Of a DNA stretch of 64,000 nucleotides, positions 58,841-64,000 are shown piece by piece (position 1 is the stretch's first letter; each line of letters begins with the position of its first letter). Made by a program: the position numbers and the translations under genes. The notes under the pieces were generated by a model. That model was not told where the DNA came from. It made no database searches and saw nothing but the letters and a program-made list of their open reading frames with translations. Source of the stretch: Streptomyces sp. ICC1 (GTDB lineage Bacteria > Actinomycetota > Actinomycetes > Streptomycetales > Streptomycetaceae); NCBI RefSeq assembly GCF_003287935.1, contig NZ_CP030287.1, positions 3,004,267 to 3,068,266 of the forward strand. The letters are read 5' to 3'.

Positions 58841-59938
58841 GTGCCCAGGCCTGCCGCCCTGCCACCCCTCGCAGCCGACACCCCGGACGCGTCCCAAACG
58901 ATCAGAGACACCCACGAGAACGTCACGAACGCGGCCAGTTTCATCGAGGAGAACTGGGCCGGATGGCTGTACCTGGGTCTTCGGATCCTGCTCATCCTGG
59001 TCATCGCCTTCGCCCTGCGCTCGGTGGTCCGCAAGTCCCTGACCAAGCTGATCACGCGAATGAACCGCGGCGCGGAAGCCGTCGAGGGCACGGCCCTGGG
59101 CGGTCTGCTGGTGAACGCCGAGCGGCGCCGCCAGCGCTCCGAGGCGATCGGCTCGGTCCTGCGGTCGGTGGCCTCGTTCCTGATCCTCGGCACGGCCGGC
59201 CTGATGGTGCTCGGCGCGCTCGACATCAACCTGGGCCCGCTGCTGGCGAGCGCCGGTGTGGCCGGTGTGGCGATCGGATTCGGCGCCCGGAACCTGGTCA
59301 CCGACTTCCTGTCCGGCGTGTTCATGATCCTCGAGGACCAGTACGGCGTCGGCGACAAGATCGATGCCGGGGTGGCTTCGGGCGAGGTCGTCGAGGTGGG
59401 GCTGCGCGTCACCAAGCTGCGCGGCGACAACGGTGAGATCTGGTACGTCCGCAACGGCGAGATCAAGCGGATCGGCAACCTCAGCCAGGGCTGGGCGACG
59501 GCGGCCGTGGCCGTGCAGGTCAAGCCGACCGAGAGCCTCGCCCGCATCCGCGAGGTGGTCCAGGACATCGCCGACACCCTGGCCAAGGAGTCCCCGTGGG
59601 ACGAGCGCCTGTGGGGTCCGGTGGAGGTGCTGGGCCTGGACGAGGTGCTGCTGGCCTCGATGACGGTGTCGGTCTCGGCCAAGACGATGCCGGGCCAGCA
59701 GTTCGCCGTGGAGCGCGAACTGCGCTGGCGCATCAAGGAGGCCTTCGACCACACGGGCATCGGGATCGTCGGGGGCCTCGCCGCGGCCGACGAGGACGAG
59801 GCGCCGGCCGATCCCTCGGCCGCCGTCGCCCCGCCCTCGGCCCTGGCGAACCCGGCTTCCCCGCAGTCCCTGGCGACCGTGCCGATCCCGCCGCCGGCCG
59901 TCGGCGGGCCGGGCTCCGGCCCCCGGATCTCCAAGTAG
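58841..59938 (+). CDS. mscS: Small-conductance mechanosensitive channel (MscS)
   Basis: A 365-residue membrane protein. Start GTG 58841 with GGAGGT upstream. Three helices near 40-170 (LYLGLRILLILVIAFALRSV; VLRSVASFLILGTAGLMVLG; the pore helix PLLASAGVAGVAIGFGARNL with its Gly/Ala pattern), then the beta domain DFLSGVFMILEDQYGVGDKI, VVEVGLRVTKLRGDNGEIWY and RNGEIKRIGNLSQGW. A disordered Pro/Ala tail follows. It opens under membrane tension to release osmolytes. A strong terminator follows. Confidence 0.95.
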   Translation: MPRPAALPPLAADTPDASQTIRDTHENVTNAASFIEENWAGWLYLGLRILLILVIAFALRSVVRKSLTKLITRMNRGAEAVEGTALGGLLVNAERRRQRSEAIGSVLRSVASFLILGTAGLMVLGALDINLGPLLASAGVAGVAIGFGARNLVTDFLSGVFMILEDQYGVGDKIDAGVASGEVVEVGLRVTKLRGDNGEIWYVRNGEIKRIGNLSQGWATAAVAVQVKPTESLARIREVVQDIADTLAKESPWDERLWGPVEVLGLDEVLLASMTVSVSAKTMPGQQFAVERELRWRIKEAFDHTGIGIVGGLAAADEDEAPADPSAAVAPPSALANPASPQSLATVPIPPPAVGGPGSGPRISK

Positions 59939-59957
59939 CACCCGCCCCACGCGTGCC

Positions 59958-59994
59958 CCGCTGCCCCCGCAGGCTCGACCTGCGGGGGCAGCGG
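59958..59994 (+). terminator. 16-bp perfect hairpin terminator after mscS
   Basis: CCGCTGCCCCCGCAGG (59958-59973) and CCTGCGGGGGCAGCGG (59979-59994) are exact complements with a 5-base loop CTCGA, 19 bases after the MscS stop. Confidence 0.92.
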
Positions 59995-60028
59995 TGGTTG
60001 TGGCCGGACGAGAGCACGGGCGCCGCCA

Positions 60029-60064
60029 TTGACACGACTCACACGCTGATAGGAAACTTACCTA
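60029..60064 (+). promoter_or_regulatory. Promoter and likely operator of the ROK regulator
   Basis: TTGACA at 60029-60034 is a perfect -35; an 18-base spacer leads to GAAACT, a weak -10. The inverted repeat TAGGAAACTTACCTA (60050-60064) overlaps the -10. Similar TTAGG-AAA-CTAA palindromes precede ROK/sugar-operon genes in Streptomyces, so autoregulation by the ROK protein at 60097 is likely. Confidence 0.65.
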
Positions 60065-60096
60065 ACAGTTCACCTCGGTGAGGGAGAAAACACCCC

Positions 60097-61347
60097 ATGC
60101 CCGCCGCCACCCCCGGTACGCCCAGCCTGTTGCGCGCCCTCAACGACCGGGCCGCGCTCGAGCTCCTGCTGACGCACGGTCCGCTGTCCCGGACCCGGAT
60201 CGGGCACCTCACCGGACTCTCCAAGCCCACCGCCTCCCAACTGCTGGCCCGCCTGGAGGCCGCCGGGCTCGTCGTCGCCACCGGCACCGCCACCGGCCGC
60301 CCCGGCCCCAACGCCCAGCTCTACGCGGTCAACGCGCGGGCCGCGCACGTCGCCGGACTCGACGTCACCCCGGGCCGGATCCTCGCCTCCGTCGCCGACC
60401 TGGCAGGCGAGGTGATCGGCAGCCACGAGCTCCCGTACTCCGAGGGCACCGGGCCGGTCGCCCAGGTCACCCGCGCCCTCGGCGAGGCCGTCAAGGACGC
60501 CGGGCTGCACCTCGGCGACATCCACCGGGTGGTCATCGCGACCCCCGGCTCCTTCGACCCCCGCACCGGGGTGCTGCGCTACGCCGACCACCTCGAGGGC
60601 TGGCAGTCCCCCACCCTCCTCGACGAGCTGGCGGCGGCCCTGCCGATGCCGCTCGAATACGAGAACGACGTGAACCTCGCCGCCGTGGCCGAGCAGAGCC
60701 TCGGCGCCGCCCGCGGCCACGAGGACTTCGTCCTGCTGTGGAACGAGGAGGGCCTCGGCGCCGCCCTCGTGCTCGGCGGCCGGCTGCACCGCGGCTGGAC
60801 CGGCGGCGCCGGGGAGGTCGGCTTCCTGCCGGTCGCCGGCCACCCGCTGGTCCGCCAGGTCACCCGGGTCAACTCGGGCGGCTACCAGGAGCTGGCCGGC
60901 GTACAGGTGCTGCCGGCGATGGCGGCCCGGCTCGGCATCGAGGCGCCGCCCGCCGCCGACGCCGGCTCCGGATCGGTCCACGGAGCCGTGCACGGGGCCG
61001 AGTCCGGGGCGGTGGTCGAAGCCGCGGCCGCGCTGCTGGCCCAGGCGGCCGCCTCGCCCGAGGGGGCCCATCTGGAACTGCTCCGGGAGTACGCCACCGC
61101 GCTCGCCACCGGCCTCGCCTCCCTGGTCGCCGTACTGGACCCCGAGGTCGTCGTGCTCTCCGGGGCGCTGACCATCGCGGGCGGCGAACCGCTGCGCGAA
61201 CTCCTCGAAGCCGAGCTCGCGGACCTCGCCCCCTCCCGGCCGCTGCTGGTCACGGGCGAGGTCCGGGAGCGGCCCGTGCTGCGCGGGGCGTTGGAGCGCG
61301 CCCTCGCCGCCACCCGTGACGAGGTCTTCGACACCTCGCGCCGCTGA
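60097..61347 (+). CDS. ROK-family transcriptional regulator
   Basis: A 416-residue protein starting MPAATPGTPSLLRALNDRAA. The N-terminal winged helix reads HGPLSRTRIGHLTGLSKPTA then SQLLARLEAAGLVVATGTAT. The ROK sugar-kinase-like domain follows: VAGLDVTPGRILASVADLAG, VVIATPGSFDPRTGVLRYAD, EDFVLLWNEEGLGAALVLGG and GGAGEVGFLPVAG. The usual CxCGxxGC zinc motif is missing. It lies 98 bases before the sugar importer genes and should repress them until a sugar or sugar-phosphate is present. Confidence 0.94.
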   Translation: MPAATPGTPSLLRALNDRAALELLLTHGPLSRTRIGHLTGLSKPTASQLLARLEAAGLVVATGTATGRPGPNAQLYAVNARAAHVAGLDVTPGRILASVADLAGEVIGSHELPYSEGTGPVAQVTRALGEAVKDAGLHLGDIHRVVIATPGSFDPRTGVLRYADHLEGWQSPTLLDELAAALPMPLEYENDVNLAAVAEQSLGAARGHEDFVLLWNEEGLGAALVLGGRLHRGWTGGAGEVGFLPVAGHPLVRQVTRVNSGGYQELAGVQVLPAMAARLGIEAPPAADAGSGSVHGAVHGAESGAVVEAAAALLAQAAASPEGAHLELLREYATALATGLASLVAVLDPEVVVLSGALTIAGGEPLRELLEAELADLAPSRPLLVTGEVRERPVLRGALERALAATRDEVFDTSRR

Positions 61348-61445
61348 CCCGCGGCCCCCGACGCCCCACCCGCACCGCACCGCACGTACCGCCCCACCCG
61401 CACGGCCCTTCCAGGAAGTCCCCCCGCGCAGAGAGTGACCTCGCC

Positions 61446-62780
61446 ATGCCCAGAACCCGCCGCCTGACCGCCGCAGCCGTCGCCCTCGCCTCGATATCCG
61501 TACTCGCCACCGCGTGTACGGGCTCGGCGTCCAACACGGCGGGCGATGACCCGAACAAGGAGGTCACCCTCAACTTCTGGCACGGCTGGTCCGCCCCCAG
61601 CGAGGTCAAGGCCATCGAGGACAACATCGCCCGGTTCCAGAAGGCGCACCCGAACATCAAGGTCAACGTCACGGGCAACATGACGGACGACAAGATCAAC
61701 CAGGCGCTGCGGGCGGGCGGCGACAAGGCCCCCGACGTCGTCGCGTCCTTCACCACCGACAGCGTCGGCAAGTTCTGCAACACCGGCGCCTTCGCGGACC
61801 TGAACCCCTTCCTGAAGAAGTCCGGGGTCGACAAGGCCAAGGTCTTCCCCAAGACCCTGCTGGAGTACACCCAGTTCAACGGCAACCAGTGCACGCTGCC
61901 GCTGCTGCACGACGCGTACGGCCTCGTCTACAACAAGACCGCCTTCGACGCCGCCGGGATCACCGAACCGCCGAAGACCTGGAGCCAGTTCGAGGCGGCG
62001 GCGCAGGCGCTGACCGTCCCCAAGGGCGATTCGTACGAGCGGCTCGGCATCATGCCCACCTTCCACGGCTACGAGACGGCCCCCCAGCGCCTGGCCGCCC
62101 AGTGGAACCCGACGTACTTCGGCGCCGACGGCAAGTCCAACCTGGCCAAGGACCCCGCCTTCGCGAAGATGCTGACGGCGCAGAAGGGCCTGGTCGGCAA
62201 GCTCGGCGGCTACGAGAAGCTGGAGAAGTTCCGCAACACCTTCGGCGACGAGTGGAGCGCGGAGCACCCCTTCCACCAGGGTCTGGTGGCCATGCAGATC
62301 GACGGCGAATGGCGGGCGGCCATGGCCAAGGAGGCCGGGGTGAAGTTCGAGATCGCCACCGCGCCGATGCCCGTCCCCGACGACCAGCTCGCCGACTACG
62401 GCAAGGGCTACCTCGCCGGCACGATCATGGGCATCTCCTCGAAGAGCTCGAAGCAGAACGCCGCCTGGGAGCTCACGCAGTACATGACGTCCGACACCGA
62501 CGCGGTCGTGGACTTCGCCAACGCCATCCACAACATCCCCTCGACGCTGGCCGCGCTCGAATCCCCCAGGCTCCAGGTGGCCCCGGAGTTCAAGACGTTC
62601 ATCGACATCGCCAGGCACCCGAAGTCGAACACCACGCCCGCGCAGGTCGACGGCGGCACCTACCAGCTGACCTTCACCGACTTCGCGTACTCGGTCGAGA
62701 AGGGCGACGTCACGGACATCCCGGCCGGGCTCGCCAAGACCGACCAGCAGATCGACACGGACATCGCGAAGGCGAAGTAG
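61446..62780 (+). CDS. Sugar ABC importer substrate-binding lipoprotein
   Basis: A 444-residue precursor. MPRTRRLTAAAVALASISVL leads to the lipobox LATAC, so Cys24 is lipidated. The mature protein has VTLNFWHGWSAPSEVKAIED, RFQKAHPNIKVNVTGNMTDD, LVYNKTAFDAAGITEPPKTW and LVAMQIDGEWRAAMAKEAGV, the pattern of family 1 carbohydrate binding proteins. The sugar is not clear; the ROK regulator upstream fits an oligosaccharide. First gene of an operon with two permeases (6-base gaps). Confidence 0.95.
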   Translation: MPRTRRLTAAAVALASISVLATACTGSASNTAGDDPNKEVTLNFWHGWSAPSEVKAIEDNIARFQKAHPNIKVNVTGNMTDDKINQALRAGGDKAPDVVASFTTDSVGKFCNTGAFADLNPFLKKSGVDKAKVFPKTLLEYTQFNGNQCTLPLLHDAYGLVYNKTAFDAAGITEPPKTWSQFEAAAQALTVPKGDSYERLGIMPTFHGYETAPQRLAAQWNPTYFGADGKSNLAKDPAFAKMLTAQKGLVGKLGGYEKLEKFRNTFGDEWSAEHPFHQGLVAMQIDGEWRAAMAKEAGVKFEIATAPMPVPDDQLADYGKGYLAGTIMGISSKSSKQNAAWELTQYMTSDTDAVVDFANAIHNIPSTLAALESPRLQVAPEFKTFIDIARHPKSNTTPAQVDGGTYQLTFTDFAYSVEKGDVTDIPAGLAKTDQQIDTDIAKAK

Positions 62781-62786
62781 CCACCC

Positions 62787-63746
62787 ATGACCACGACCGC
62801 GATCCCCCCCTCCCCCGAGCTGCGGGCGAAGCGCGGCAGCTCGGCGCTGCGCACGGCGGCCTTCATGTCGCCCTGGCTGATCGGGTTCAGCGTCTTCTTC
62901 GCCTACCCGCTCGTCTCGACCGTCTACTTCTCCTTCACCAAGTACGACGGCTTCCGCCCGCCCGTCTTCAACGGGCTGGACAACTGGTCCTACGTCTTCG
63001 CCGACCTCCCGATGTTCTGGCCGGCGATGCGCAACACCCTGTGGCTGGTCCTGGTCATGGTCGCCTGCCGGGTCGCCTTCGGCCTCGGCATCGGCCTGCT
63101 CATCACGAAGATCAAGCTGGGTACGGGCGTCTTCCGCACCCTGTTCTACCTGCCCTACCTGGCCCCGCCGGTGGCGGCGACCCTGGCCTTCGTCTTCCTG
63201 CTCAACCCGGGCACCGGCCCGGTGAACACCCTGCTGGAGGCGGTCGGGCTGCCCGCGCCCGGCTGGTTCACGGACCCCGCCTGGTCCAAGCCGGCGCTGA
63301 CCGCGCTCGCGGTGTGGGGGGTCGGCGACCTGATGGTCATCTTCATGGCCTCGCTGCTCGACGTACCGCGCGAGCAGTACGAGGCCGCCGAGCTGGACGG
63401 GGCCGGGCCGCTGGCGCGCTTCCGCCACATCACCCTGCCGAACATCTCCCCGATCATCCTGTTCGCGGTGGTCACCGGGGTCATCCAGGCGATGCAGTTC
63501 TACACACAGCCCCTGGTGGCGGGGAAGGTGGCGTCCGGCGTGATGGGCGGCTCGGGGCAGCAGTTCGAGCCCGGGTACCCCGAGAAGTCCACGCTGACCC
63601 TCCCCCAGGTCATCTACAACGTCGGCTTCCAGCGCTTCGACTACGGCACCGCCTGCGTGGTCGCCCTGGTGCTGTTCGCCCTCTCCATGGCCTTCACCGC
63701 GCTGCTGATGCGGCGGCGCGGCGGGCTGATCGAGGCAGGTGACTGA
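62787..63746 (+). CDS. Sugar ABC importer permease, MalF/UgpA type
   Basis: A 319-residue membrane protein starting MTTTAIPPSPELRAKRGSSA. It has six helices, including FMSPWLIGFSVFFAYPLVST and FRTLFYLPYLAPPVAATLAF, and the cytoplasmic EAA loop EQYEAAELDGAGPLARFRHI then TLPNISPIILFAVVTGVIQA that docks onto the ATPase. With the lipoprotein (61446) and second permease (63752) it forms the importer; the ATPase is likely a shared MsiK-type protein elsewhere, as usual in Streptomyces. Confidence 0.96.
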   Translation: MTTTAIPPSPELRAKRGSSALRTAAFMSPWLIGFSVFFAYPLVSTVYFSFTKYDGFRPPVFNGLDNWSYVFADLPMFWPAMRNTLWLVLVMVACRVAFGLGIGLLITKIKLGTGVFRTLFYLPYLAPPVAATLAFVFLLNPGTGPVNTLLEAVGLPAPGWFTDPAWSKPALTALAVWGVGDLMVIFMASLLDVPREQYEAAELDGAGPLARFRHITLPNISPIILFAVVTGVIQAMQFYTQPLVAGKVASGVMGGSGQQFEPGYPEKSTLTLPQVIYNVGFQRFDYGTACVVALVLFALSMAFTALLMRRRGGLIEAGD

Positions 63747-63751
63747 GGAAC

Positions 63752-64000
63752 ATGAGCCAGACCATCACCCGCGCGGAGCGGACCCCGGATCCCACCGCGT
63801 CCGGTCCCTCGCGGTCGGCGCGCGCCGTGCGCACCGCGCGCCGCCGGGCCGTCCTGCACTGGATCGCCGTGCACTCCCTCGGCGTCGCCGCGGCCCTCTT
63901 CTTCGTCCTCCCCTTCGTCTTCCTCTTCCTGACCTCGGTGATGAGCGACCAGCAGGCGCTGACCCGCGACCTGTGGCCGCGCAGCTGGGAATGGGGCAAC
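63752..64000 (+). CDS. Sugar ABC importer permease, MalG type, 3' end outside window
   Basis: Starts MSQTITRAERTPDPTASGPS after GAGGAAC. The first 83 residues show a basic leader (ARAVRTARRRAVLHWIAVHS), the first membrane helix (LGVAAALFFVLPFVFLFLTS) and VMSDQQALTRDLWPRSWEWG, which matches the beginning of MalG/UgpE-type permeases. It should pair with the upstream MalF-like protein. The EAA loop and the rest lie beyond the window. Confidence 0.93.
   Translation, partial: MSQTITRAERTPDPTASGPSRSARAVRTARRRAVLHWIAVHSLGVAAALFFVLPFVFLFLTSVMSDQQALTRDLWPRSWEWGN

Noticed and set aside
60882-63428. Minus-strand open frame of 848 residues opposite the ROK and ABC genes
   Set aside because: No family signature, and it spans three real plus-strand genes with clear motifs. 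Antisense artefact.

Overview
The window is very GC-rich DNA with strong third-codon-position GC bias, frequent GTG/TTG starts, GGAGG-type ribosome sites and families typical of Streptomyces: DUF5753 XRE regulators with DUF6879 partners, WYL, PucR and ROK regulators, Tat/Sec-exported hydrolases and an IS701-like insertion sequence. I read it as a chromosomal segment of a Streptomyces or close relative, with conserved-looking genes at the right end (from about 58 kb) and an accessory, partly decaying stretch to the left. No tRNA, rRNA or CRISPR array was seen.

Layout. 1-10 kb: secreted nuclease (cut by the window edge), VOC protein, class A beta-lactamase, RidA with a divergent WYL regulator, methyltransferase, TauE/SafE exporter, two small secreted proteins and a three-gene membrane/DUF operon. 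10-20 kb: F420-type oxidoreductase, remnants of an alpha-L-fucosidase and a sugar-binding protein, secreted lipase-like lipoprotein, small secreted proteins, a frameshifted metalloprotease, an ankyrin/HEAT protein, and a TetR regulator divergent from a hydrolase with two matching operators between them. 20-28 kb: an IS701-type element with an internally deleted transposase plus a detached copy of its left end, a 117-bp near-perfect hairpin in front of a LacI regulator, short tandem arrays, then thiolase, aldehyde dehydrogenase and thioredoxin.

28.3-36 kb looks like the remains of one or more integrated elements: a tyrosine-integrase C-terminal fragment on the left, a serine-recombinase N-terminal fragment on the right, and between them runs of small genes joined by 4-bp GTGA/ATGA overlaps, including a DUF6879-DUF5753 module and a minus-strand pair coding for a small protein and a multi-pass membrane protein. 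36-50 kb mixes intact genes (PucR regulator, carboxylesterase, secreted polyester-hydrolase-like enzyme, Nramp-related transporter, DUF2252, MFS exporter, class II amidotransferase, HdeD) with several broken ones (PucR, AMP ligase, DUF3592, EF-hand, amphi-Trp).

49.9-58 kb carries a full carboxylic acid reductase facing away from a class II DAHP synthase. This is a plausible stub of an aromatic specialised-metabolite pathway. The synthase gene has lost its stop codon at a junction with a GH84 beta-N-acetylglucosaminidase gene that has lost its signal peptide. The right end has an HNH nuclease, an MscS channel, a ROK regulator with a likely operator, and the start of a sugar ABC importer operon (binding lipoprotein and two permeases, the second cut by the window).

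The main theme is the high density of gene remnants and deletion or fusion scars (about a dozen) among intact genes. Single-base frameshifts could be sequencing errors. Lost segments, the 8-bp duplication and the fused gene ends are harder to explain that way.
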